Source of the DNA: Chloroflexota bacterium
Lineage (GTDB): Bacteria; Chloroflexota; Anaerolineae; Caldilineales; Caldilineaceae
DNA: 7,638 bases
NCBI GenBank assembly: GCA_003577365.1
Contig: QEUY01000155.1
Span: 1-7,638, forward strand
Direction of reading: 5' to 3'
In this document: one piece after another, positions 1 through 5,886 of the stretch
Layout of the letters: the number at the start of each line of letters is the position of its first letter
Numbering within the stretch: the stretch's first letter is position 1
Notes under the pieces: generated by a model
What the model was told of the DNA's origin: nothing
What the model saw: the letters and a program-made list of their open reading frames with translations, nothing else
Database searches by the model: none
Made by a program: the position numbers and the translations under genes

Positions 1-2030
1 TGGTCGCGCCGCAGCCCAGCTTGGCCGCGCTGCGCCTTGCCGGTCTGGTGGGCTTGGCTGCGCTCGGCCTGGCCTGGCTGCCCACGCCCCCCGCGGAAGA
101 CAAGCCGCACGCACTGCGCCCGTCCACGCATCAAACCGCCAGTGCGCTCGCGACCTTCACGCTGCTGCCCATCGCCGCCGGCTACCTCGTCAACCTGCGC
201 CTGCCTTTCTTCCCCCCAGGCGGCGAACGCCTGCTGCTCACCGTGCTGCCGCTGCTGCTGCTGTGGCTGGCATGCGGGCTGGACGCTGGCCTCCAGCGGA
301 CACGCACCGCCGCCCTGCTCCTGATCCCCCTGCTGCTTGCCGCCGCCGCCGGCATCGCGACCTTCTATACGCTCCCGCGCTATGTTGACCACGACTACCG
401 CCCCATCGTGCGCTACATCACGCAGCGCGGCCGCGATGCAGATACGGTCATCGCCCTCTTTCCCTGGCAAGTGGGCTACTGGCGCGCCTATGGTGTGCGC
501 CTGCCGAATGGCGCATGGCTGCCCCCCCAGCCCGCACCGCTAGACCAAGATGCCTTGGTCTGGAGCCCGGCGCTGGCCGCCACGCTCGACCAGGCGCTGC
601 AGCGCGGAACGGTCTGGTTTCCCGCACCGCTCTCATTCGGCAGCACCCTGCCTGGAGAGATCGAAACCTATCTGGCGCAGGTCGCCCGCAACGCCGAAAA
701 CCATTGGTTCTCTCCGACGACGCGCCTCAGCGCCTGGGTGCAGCAGCCGGCTCCCCTGCCCGCCACCGTGGAGCCTATCACGCTGGGGCCGGTCACGCTC
801 GCGGCATCCGCGATCGCGCCCACGACGGTCGCCGCCGCCAACCTGCCTGTTGCCGTCGATCTGACCTGGCAGGGCGACACGCGCGATCTGCACGTCGCCC
901 TGCGCCTGGTGGATGCGTCGGGGCATATCTGGGCGCACCGCGACTACGAACCTTTGGGCAGCTTTGCCCAGCCCGATCGCGCCGGCACGATCCACGAGCG
1001 ATTGGCGCTGCTCGTCCCGGCGGGGCTGCCTCCTCAGCCCTATACCCTGGCGCTGGGCGTTGGGCCGCGCGGCAGCGACCAGCTCTTTCCCGCCGCCGGC
1101 GGGAGCGACCTCACGCCCCTGGCCACGCTGCAGATAACCGCGCCGCCTGCGCCCCTGTCCAGCGCCCGCCTCCCGGCCCAAACCCTGCTCGACCCGCCGC
1201 GGGCATCTGCCGGGCTGCGCCTCATCGGCTTCGACGGCATCCCCCCGAACAGCACCTGGCTGGCAGGCACTTCATTGCCGCTCACCCTGTTTGTACAGAA
1301 CAACCTTATGCCTGGCGACGCTTCGCAGCCCTTATCGCGCCAACTCTGGCTGGGGCTGCGCGACGCGCGCGACCGCACCGTGACCACCTGGACCGGCTGG
1401 CCGCTCCCCAACTATCCGGTTGAGAGCTGGCCCGCCGCCGCGCTCGTCCAACTCCCCGCCGCACTGGATTTACCGGCGACTCTGGAAACCGGCGACTACT
1501 ACGTCGAAGCCGCGTTCGTTCCATCCGGCGATGCCGCTGTGGGTGCACCTGCCCTCTTGGCCCCGATCCGCGTCGAACGCCGCGCCATCAGCCACACGCG
1601 TGCCGTCCCGCAAACCGTCCTCGACCCGCCGGCGCAACTTGGCACGCACGCGCTCCTCTACGGCTACACCATCACCCGCATGGCCGACCGGCTGCTGGTC
1701 GAACTCGACTGGGAAGTCATCCAGACGCTGTGGCCCCCCCATAACATCTTCGTCCACTTGGTCGCGCCCGACGGCACGCTGCTCGCCCAAGACGACGGCC
1801 CCCCCATGACCGCCGCGGGCGCGGCCCCTACGGGCAGTTGGCTGCCTAGCGAGTTTCTGCGCACCCAACATACACTGCCCCTCGCCGGCCCACTGTCGTC
1901 GGAGACGACCGGCCTCACCCTGCAGGTAGGCCTCTATGCACCCGCCACCCAAGTGCGTTTGCCTGTCTCGGTGAATGGCTCCCCGGCAGGCGACGCCGTG
2001 TTGCTCCCGCTGCCCGCGCCAGCGAACTAG
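1..2030 (+). CDS. Family-39-like membrane glycosyltransferase, C-terminal part (5' end outside window)
   Basis: The frame is open from the first full codon at base 3 to the TAG at 2028-2030, so the gene begins upstream. The TTG at 21 is not convincing as a start, because the first visible residues already form a membrane helix. Numbering from that TTG, hydrophobic helices lie near residues 2-20, 40-57, 70-88 and 96-117. A soluble stretch follows with DYRPIVRYI (125-133) and FPWQVGYWRAYG (147-158), typical of the region after the last helices in family-39-type (ArnT/PMT-like) glycosyltransferases. From about 250 to 660 come three beta-rich modules; QTLLDPP (387-393) and QTVLDPP (531-537) open the second and third. 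The third has NIFVHLVAPDG, SWLPSEF and VGLYAPATQVRLPV, a pattern I associate with Chloroflexota enzymes of this class. The likely role is transfer of a sugar from a lipid-linked donor at the outer membrane face, for surface glycan or glycoprotein. The catalytic N-terminal loops are not in the window, so the class is inferred. Confidence 0.72.
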   Translation, partial: VAPQPSLAALRLAGLVGLAALGLAWLPTPPAEDKPHALRPSTHQTASALATFTLLPIAAGYLVNLRLPFFPPGGERLLLTVLPLLLLWLACGLDAGLQRTRTAALLLIPLLLAAAAGIATFYTLPRYVDHDYRPIVRYITQRGRDADTVIALFPWQVGYWRAYGVRLPNGAWLPPQPAPLDQDALVWSPALAATLDQALQRGTVWFPAPLSFGSTLPGEIETYLAQVARNAENHWFSPTTRLSAWVQQPAPLPATVEPITLGPVTLAASAIAPTTVAAANLPVAVDLTWQGDTRDLHVALRLVDASGHIWAHRDYEPLGSFAQPDRAGTIHERLALLVPAGLPPQPYTLALGVGPRGSDQLFPAAGGSDLTPLATLQITAPPAPLSSARLPAQTLLDPPRASAGLRLIGFDGIPPNSTWLAGTSLPLTLFVQNNLMPGDASQPLSRQLWLGLRDARDRTVTTWTGWPLPNYPVESWPAAALVQLPAALDLPATLETGDYYVEAAFVPSGDAAVGAPALLAPIRVERRAISHTRAVPQTVLDPPAQLGTHALLYGYTITRMADRLLVELDWEVIQTLWPPHNIFVHLVAPDGTLLAQDDGPPMTAAGAAPTGSWLPSEFLRTQHTLPLAGPLSSETTGLTLQVGLYAPATQVRLPVSVNGSPAGDAVLLPLPAPAN

Positions 2031-2063
2031 CGATCTTGCAACCCAAAGTGCGGCAATCCGTAG

Positions 2064-2069
2064 TACAAT
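2064..2069 (+). promoter_or_regulatory. Candidate -10 box upstream of the helical hypothetical gene
   Basis: TACAAT lies 38 bases before the ATG at 2108 in the 77-bp gap after the glycosyltransferase stop. It matches the sigma-70 -10 consensus at five of six positions. No good -35 sits at 16-18 bp; TTGCAA at 2036-2041 is 22 bp away, which is too far. A similar ACAATAG string occurs before the regulator gene (6892-6898). The call is inference. Confidence 0.4.
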
Positions 2070-2097
2070 AGGAAGGCGCGTTCAGTTCAACCAACTT

Positions 2098-2102
2098 GGA
2101 GG
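2098..2102 (+). promoter_or_regulatory. Ribosome binding site that fixes the start at 2108
   Basis: GGAGG is followed by five bases (TAAAG) and then ATG at 2108-2110. An in-frame TTG at 2096 overlaps this site, so it cannot use it. This makes the ATG the start and shortens the longest possible reading by four residues. Confidence 0.75.
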
Positions 2103-2107
2103 TAAAG

Positions 2108-2605
2108 ATGGAGACCCAACCCGGAAACGGTCAGCAGCAGGAACCTGCCGGCGGGAGTGAGGCGCAAGGCAGCCAAAGCCGCAGTGGACAGGAATTAATG
2201 GACGAGTTGAATCGTCTGGGCACAAAGTTTGTCGAGGTGGTGGACGTGGCCTGGAACAGCGAACAGCGCCGCCGCATCGAAGACGATCTGCGCAAAGGGC
2301 TTGAATCCTTAGCCACGTCGCTTGAGGATGGCATCAAAAAGGTCGGCGAAAGCAAGCAGGCGCGCGAATTCATCGACACAGCCGAAGATGTCGCCGAGTC
2401 TGTCTCCGCCAAGATGCGCACCAACAAGGTTGCCAACGACCTCGCCGATGCCCTGGCCGGCGGGCTGCGCGCCCTGAGCGAGAGCCTGGATCGACTGGCC
2501 AAAGACATGCGGGCCAAAAGCGAGGGCGAGACAACGCCGCCGCAGACCCCGCCGCCCGCCGCCGAAGCCGGCGCCCCCCAGGATATCCCCATCGACCGCG
2601 GGTAG
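2108..2605 (+). CDS. Soluble helical protein of unknown function (165 aa)
   Basis: I do not recognise a named family. The start is the ATG behind GGAGG. Residues 1-27 are rich in Q, G, S and E and look disordered. Residues 28-137 read as long amphipathic helices dense in E, D, K, R and regularly spaced L/V/I. Residues 138-165 are a P/A/T-rich tail ending IPIDRG. There is no signal peptide, membrane segment or cysteine. Residues 59-79 and 114-134 align without gaps, sharing a D-x-L-x-x-G-L-x-x-L-x-x-S-L pattern at an offset of 55 residues, which suggests an internal duplication. The single tryptophan (W49) lies in a VAWNSEQRR stretch. Such composition is compatible with a coiled-coil scaffold, a LEA-like or lipid-surface-binding protein, or a partner of another protein; none can be chosen from sequence. 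It has its own -10-like box and ends before a strong hairpin, so it is probably transcribed alone. Confidence 0.78.
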   Translation: METQPGNGQQQEPAGGSEAQGSQSRSGQELMDELNRLGTKFVEVVDVAWNSEQRRRIEDDLRKGLESLATSLEDGIKKVGESKQAREFIDTAEDVAESVSAKMRTNKVANDLADALAGGLRALSESLDRLAKDMRAKSEGETTPPQTPPPAAEAGAPQDIPIDRG

Positions 2606-2632
2606 TACGGCAGATGGGGGCATAGGAAATCC

Positions 2633-2668
2633 AAAGCCCTCAAGCTGTGGCCGCAGCTTGAGGGCTTT
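2633..2668. terminator. Strong, probably bidirectional hairpin terminator
   Basis: The arm AAAGCCCTCAAGCTG (2633-2647) is perfectly complementary to CAGCTTGAGGGCTTT (2654-2668), giving a 15-bp stem with a 6-base loop. On the plus strand it is followed by CTGTT after the arm's TTT, and on the minus strand the arm also ends in TTT, followed by GGATTT. It lies between the plus-strand helical protein gene (stop 2605) and the minus-strand SDR gene (stop 2720), so it could stop transcription from both sides. The U-tracts are short and interrupted. Confidence 0.85.
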
Positions 2669-2719
2669 CTGTTGGCGGGAATCGGCTGTACGCCGGCAAG
2701 AGGCTTCCGAGAACAGCCC

Positions 2720-3817
2720 CTAGAAGATGCGCTTAGCCAGCCCCAAAATCCCCTGTTTCCAGGGCACGCGGTGCGACACCCCCGTCTGCCCTTCAAACTC
2801 GCTCAGATGGTCGATATACCAGCGGTAATTGCGGATCAACGCATCCTTGTTAGAGTACTTGGGTTTGAAGCCCAACACGCGCTCCGCCTTCTCAATCGAC
2901 ACAAACGAATCCTCTGTGGCGGTCTCATAGACCCAGCGATAGAGCGGAGAAAGCTTGAGCTTCTCCAGCACACGCAGCGTCCAGATCGCAGGCGCGGCCG
3001 GCAGCGGCACAATGCGCTTGCCGTGCCCCGCATAGTCGAGCACAGCCTGATAGTCCTGGCGCATCGTCGTAAACTCCTTGGCCCCGATGTTGAACACGTC
3101 GTTGACCAAGGCGCAATCCTTCGTCGCCGCCAGATAGATGGCGTCGCACAGGTCTTCTACATCCAATAACTGGTAGCGGTTGTTGCCGCTGCCCAACATC
3201 GGGAAATTGTGCCCGTCCTTCGCCCAATCATAAAAGAGCGCAAAGACCCCCAGCCGCTCCGGCCCCACAAACGATTTGGGCCGGATGATGGGCACGCACA
3301 GCCCGCGGCTGCGGTATTCCTGGCAGATCTGTTCGGCAATGACCTTGGCCTCGCCATAGGGGCCGACGCCGTCAAGCTTATCGCTCTCAACCAGGGGATG
3401 GTGATCGGGGATGCCGTAGACCGCGGTCGACGAGACATGCACCACGCGCTCGACCTGGTGTTCCAACGCCGACTGCAGCACGATACGGATACCCTCGATG
3501 TCCGTGCTGTAGATCTCCTCCGGCGTATAGAGCGGCAGCGCCGCCGCCGTGTGGATCACCACGTCCACACCGTCCATCGCCCGGTCCACCGTGGCCTTGT
3601 CGCGAATATCGCCGCGCACTTCGCGGATGGTGCTGCGCTCCGGATAGTTGAACTCCGCGATATCCAGCGAGATCACACGCTGGCCGCGCGCCAACAAATA
3701 GCGCACCAGATTGATGCCCAGAAAGCCCGCGCCCCCCGTCACCAGATAGGTTTGGGTCCGGGTGGTCTCTGCCGTGCCGGGCGCAGGTTGGGTCGCTTGT
3801 CTCTCTTGTAGACTCAT
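2720..3817 (-). CDS. NAD-dependent epimerase/dehydratase (extended SDR), probable nucleotide-sugar enzyme
   Basis: The 365-residue protein starts at the ATG at 3817-3815 and stops with TAG at 2722-2720. After a polar leader of about 22 residues comes the Rossmann dinucleotide motif TGGAGFLG (27-34, GxxGxxG). An acidic residue at the end of strand 2 (D52) favours NAD over NADP. D70 in GDIRD, HTAAALP (89-95) and SSTAVYG (129-135) follow. The catalytic pair is Y154-x-x-x-K158, in YGEAK, with the Ser/Thr partner around T131. IIRPKSFVGP (177-186) and FNIGAKEFTTMRQ are usual for extended SDRs such as UDP-hexose 4-epimerases and sugar dehydratases. The substrate cannot be read from the sequence; a 3-beta-hydroxysteroid-dehydrogenase-like sterol role is a less likely alternative. 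The C-terminus carries a basic/aromatic tail, HRVPWKQGILGLAKRIF (349-365), possibly amphipathic. The gene lies 65 bp downstream of the Nudix gene on the same strand; a hairpin sits in that gap. The ribosome binding site is weak (GAAG-like). Confidence 0.92.
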   Translation of the reverse strand: MSLQERQATQPAPGTAETTRTQTYLVTGGAGFLGINLVRYLLARGQRVISLDIAEFNYPERSTIREVRGDIRDKATVDRAMDGVDVVIHTAAALPLYTPEEIYSTDIEGIRIVLQSALEHQVERVVHVSSTAVYGIPDHHPLVESDKLDGVGPYGEAKVIAEQICQEYRSRGLCVPIIRPKSFVGPERLGVFALFYDWAKDGHNFPMLGSGNNRYQLLDVEDLCDAIYLAATKDCALVNDVFNIGAKEFTTMRQDYQAVLDYAGHGKRIVPLPAAPAIWTLRVLEKLKLSPLYRWVYETATEDSFVSIEKAERVLGFKPKYSNKDALIRNYRWYIDHLSEFEGQTGVSHRVPWKQGILGLAKRIF

Positions 3818-3828
3818 CGCTTCACTTC

Positions 3829-3847
3829 TGATCCAAATTGATCCAAA
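3829..3847 (-). repeat. Tandem TGATCCAAA repeat in the leader of the SDR gene
   Basis: TGATCCAAA occurs at 3829-3837 and again at 3839-3847, a 10-bp period, about one helical turn. On the minus strand it reads TTTGGATCA twice and lies between the hairpin at 3848-3882 and the SDR start codon at 3817. It could be an operator or a transcript element. No function is shown. Confidence 0.5.
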
Positions 3848-3882
3848 GCGGATGGGGCGCGGCGTCGTAGCGCCCCATCCGC
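3848..3882 (-). terminator. Hairpin directly after the Nudix stop codon
   Basis: GCGGATGGGGCGC (3848-3860) pairs perfectly with GCGCCCCATCCGC (3870-3882), a 13-bp GC-rich stem with a 9-base loop. Read on the minus strand it starts at the base after the Nudix TAG (3885-3883) and is followed by TTTGGATCAATTT, a poor U-tract. It may be a terminator or attenuator between the Nudix and SDR genes, or a processing or stability element in a joint transcript. Confidence 0.6.
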
Positions 3883-4437
3883 CTATGCCTCAGTTTTATC
3901 TCCGCCGAAACCATTCTGCTGCCATTCACTCAGCAGCATCACAGTCGATTCAAATGCCAGATCGTCGGGCAGTTGATCCGCCCGCAGCCACGCCGCCTCA
4001 CACGCGTCGTCGGCGCAGCACAAGGCCGGCGGCGTGCTGTCGTCGCTGTCTCTGCCGTCGACCACCGCGTGATAGGCCAGCACGATCCCGCCGCTGCTCG
4101 GCCCGCGCCCCGCCATTGGGTAGATCGACAACAGACGCTGCACCTGGACGGTCAACCCCACTTCTTCCTGGAGTTCCCGCACCAGTGCGCTCTCAGGCAT
4201 TTCGCCCGCGTCCATATAGCCGCCGGGCAGCGCCCAGCTTCCGGCCATCGGCTCCACCCCCCGCCGGATCAGCAGCACATGATCGTGCCAGGTCACCATG
4301 CCGATCACCGCCACCTTCGGGTCCAAAAACTGGATAAAGCCGCACGCCGGGCAGGTGGGCCGCACGCGCTGAAAGCGTTCACGCCGCTCCAAACGGGTAG
4401 CGCAATAAGGACAATAGACGAAAAGGCCTTGATTCAT
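3883..4437 (-). CDS. Nudix hydrolase with N-terminal zinc ribbon
   Basis: The 184-residue protein starts at the ATG at 4437-4435, with GGAG five bases upstream, and ends with TAG at 3885-3883. It opens with a zinc ribbon: CPYC (9-12) and CPAC (29-32) give four cysteine ligands. The Nudix fold follows with a complete Nudix box, G73-x5-E79-x7-R87-E88-L-x-E91-E92-x-G94-L95, preceded by the strand SWALPGG. The E88, E91 and E92 side chains would bind the catalytic divalent metal, and the enzyme would split a nucleoside diphosphate linked to another moiety, such as ADP-ribose, NADH or a nucleotide sugar. The SQPWPFPxS signature that marks NudC-type NADH pyrophosphatases is absent after the box, so NADH specificity is not supported and I give no gene symbol. 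It is cytoplasmic, with no signal peptide. It is transcribed divergently from sucCD and lies just upstream of the SDR gene, with which it may share a transcript. Confidence 0.94.
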   Translation of the reverse strand: MNQGLFVYCPYCATRLERRERFQRVRPTCPACGFIQFLDPKVAVIGMVTWHDHVLLIRRGVEPMAGSWALPGGYMDAGEMPESALVRELQEEVGLTVQVQRLLSIYPMAGRGPSSGGIVLAYHAVVDGRDSDDSTPPALCCADDACEAAWLRADQLPDDLAFESTVMLLSEWQQNGFGGDKTEA

Positions 4438-4466
4438 CCTATCTCCGGTTCACTCCGCTGTCCCCG

Positions 4467-4472
4467 ATTATA
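4467..4472 (-). promoter_or_regulatory. Candidate -10 box for the Nudix gene
   Basis: On the minus strand this reads TATAAT, a perfect -10 consensus, 29 bases before the Nudix ATG. That would give a short leader of about 22 bases containing the GGAG ribosome site. No clear -35 is visible upstream. Confidence 0.6.
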
Positions 4473-4514
4473 CTCTGCCCACCCGCCGGGCCGAAACTCG
4501 CCGTGCAGCGCAGC

Positions 4515-4607
4515 GGACGCTCACCGCTTTCCAGACCGAAAATCGCCGGAGAATTTGCCGATTCCGAAATCCGACGTCTATAATGCCTCTCACATTGGAC
4601 GCTCACC
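4515..4607 (+). repeat. Exact 11-bp direct repeat bracketing the sucCD promoter
   Basis: GGACGCTCACC occurs at 4515-4525 and at 4597-4607, with starts 82 bp apart. The first copy is upstream of the proposed -35 and the second begins about 12 bases past the -10 box, around or just after the expected transcript start. The placement resembles a pair of regulator sites, but the motif is not one I know. Confidence 0.5.
4555..4584 (+). promoter_or_regulatory. Candidate sucCD promoter
   Basis: TTGCCG (4555-4560, four of six matches to TTGACA) and TATAAT (4579-4584, perfect) are separated by 18 bp. Transcription would start near 4591, leaving a leader of about 150 bases before the sucC TTG. This is the best promoter-like match in the window. 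Confidence 0.65.
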
Positions 4608-4729
4608 TCTCGACAGCGTACCTCTTGATGCCACAACCTGTCATGCCGAACGGCTCTCCGCCGTCAGCAATGCGAGCATCCACCCATCCGGCCGCGCAGG
4701 CATTTCGTCGTGCGTTCCTTTGTGTCGCC

Positions 4730-4736
4730 AAGGAGG
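4730..4736 (+). promoter_or_regulatory. Ribosome binding site that sets the sucC TTG start
   Basis: AAGGAGG is a near-perfect anti-16S match, seven bases before the TTG at 4744. The frame is open far upstream (to about 3973, antisense to the Nudix gene), but this site and the SucC-like N-terminus MNLHEYQSKRLF fix the true start. Confidence 0.85.
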
Positions 4737-4743
4737 ATCGACC

Positions 4744-5886
4744 TTGAATCTACATGAGTATCAGTCAAAACGCCTCTTCGCCAAAGCCGGGATCCCGATC
4801 CCCAAAGGGGAGGTCGCGTCTACCCCCGCCGAAGCACGCGACATCGCCGTACGCTTGGGTGGGCCGGTCGTGGTCAAGAGCCAAGTCTTGGTCGGAGGGC
4901 GCGGCAAAGCCGGTGGCATCAAACTGGCAAAGACCCCCAATGAAGCGGAAGAGCATGCTGCCGACATCCTGGGCATGAACATCAAAGGCCTGACTGTCAA
5001 AAAGGTCTTGGTGGACGAAGCCGCCGACATCCAAAAGGAGATCTACCTCGGCGCTGTGCTCGACCGGGCGCGGCGGCGTGTGGTGCTCATGGCGAGCAGC
5101 GAAGGGGGCATCGACATCGAACAGGTCGCCGCCACCACGCCCGAAAAGATCGTCACGGTCGCCGTCCATCCTTTTTTGGGGCTGCGCGAATACCAGGCGC
5201 GCATCTTGGCTGAAGGCATCGGCCTCCCCAAGGAGCATCTGCGCGCCTTCATCGGCATCGCCCAGGCGCTCTACCGGACCTACCTCGACGCCGACGCCAG
5301 CTTAGCCGAGATCAACCCGCTGGTGGTCACCGGCGAGGGCAAGCTCCTGGCCGTCGACGGCAAGATCAGCGTGGACGACAGCGCCCTCTTTCGCCACCCG
5401 GAGATCGCCGAGATGCGCGACCCCGACGAGGAGGACGAATCCGAGTTGGAGGCGCGGCGTTTTGGCCTCAACTACATCAACCTGGACGGCGAGATCGGCT
5501 GCATGGTCAACGGCGCGGGGCTTGCCATGGCGACCATGGACATCGTCAAGCTCTATGGCGGCGAGCCTGCCAACTTCCTCGACGTAGGCGGCGGCGCGCA
5601 GGCCGACAAAGTGGCGGCGGCGCTACGCATCATCCTCTCCGATGCGCGCGTCAAGGCGGTGTTGATCAACATCTTCGGCGGGATCACGCGCTGCGACGAG
5701 GTCGCACGCGGCGTCTTGGCCGCCATCGAGACCCTCAGCGTCAAGGTCCCCTTTGTCGTTCGTCTGGTCGGCACCAACGAAGAAGAAGGGCGGCGCATCT
5801 TGGCAGAAGCCAACCTCATCACCGCAACCAGTCTGGCGGATGCGGCCCAGAAGGCTGTGGCCGCAGCACAAGGAGAGACCGCATGA
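4744..5886 (+). CDS. sucC: Succinyl-CoA synthetase (ADP/GDP-forming) beta subunit
   Basis: The beta subunit binds the nucleotide and, with SucD, converts succinyl-CoA, NDP and phosphate to succinate, CoA and NTP in the TCA cycle. The 380-residue length is normal (E. coli 388). It starts at TTG, read as Met, giving MNLHEYQSKRLF, the family's standard N-terminus. An ATP-grasp domain covers about residues 1-235: K45 and GGRGKAGG (51-58) are the nucleotide-binding lysine and glycine loop, and AEINPLVV (188-195) with D205 in the VDGK motif supplies the metal-binding Asn and Asp. The C-terminal ligase domain has MVNGAGLAMATMD (254-266), FLDVGGGA (278-285) and NIFGGITRCDEVA (309-321), which bind substrate and phosphate near the SucD active site. 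The ADP or GDP preference cannot be told by eye. It is the first gene of an operon with sucD, overlapping by 4 bp, behind a candidate promoter at 4555-4584. Confidence 0.97.
   Translation: MNLHEYQSKRLFAKAGIPIPKGEVASTPAEARDIAVRLGGPVVVKSQVLVGGRGKAGGIKLAKTPNEAEEHAADILGMNIKGLTVKKVLVDEAADIQKEIYLGAVLDRARRRVVLMASSEGGIDIEQVAATTPEKIVTVAVHPFLGLREYQARILAEGIGLPKEHLRAFIGIAQALYRTYLDADASLAEINPLVVTGEGKLLAVDGKISVDDSALFRHPEIAEMRDPDEEDESELEARRFGLNYINLDGEIGCMVNGAGLAMATMDIVKLYGGEPANFLDVGGGAQADKVAAALRIILSDARVKAVLINIFGGITRCDEVARGVLAAIETLSVKVPFVVRLVGTNEEEGRRILAEANLITATSLADAAQKAVAAAQGETA

Larger units (their letters stand above)
4438..4743. other. Divergent intergenic region between the Nudix gene and sucC
   Basis: These 306 bases hold no gene I can support. 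They contain a -10 box pointing each way, an 11-bp exact direct repeat around the sucC-side promoter, and a sucC leader of roughly 150 bases. The leader has a small 5-bp hairpin (ACGGC 4650-4654 with GCCGT 4660-4664) and a 39-codon open frame that ends on the sucC start. I recognise no riboswitch, small RNA or tRNA here. Confidence 0.7.

Noticed and set aside
515..1423. A 302-codon plus-strand frame inside the glycosyltransferase gene
   Set aside because: It is an out-of-frame reading dominated by Arg, Ala, Pro and Gly, while the overlapping frame encodes recognisable membrane helices and tail motifs.
2684..2718. GGCTGT/ACAGCC inverted repeat after the SDR stop as a separate terminator
   Set aside because: The arms are only 6 bp with a 23-base loop and no T-run; the 15-bp hairpin at 2633-2668 explains termination better.
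3209..3811. A 200-codon plus-strand frame opposite the SDR gene
   Set aside because: It is the complement of a gene with a full set of SDR motifs and shows none of its own.
3973..4743. A long N-terminal extension of SucC
   Set aside because: The frame is open only because it runs antisense to the Nudix gene. The AAGGAGG site and the standard MNLHEYQ start put the real beginning at 4744.
4591..4743. Riboswitch in the long sucC leader
   Set aside because: I see only a 5-bp hairpin and no conserved aptamer pattern that I recognise.
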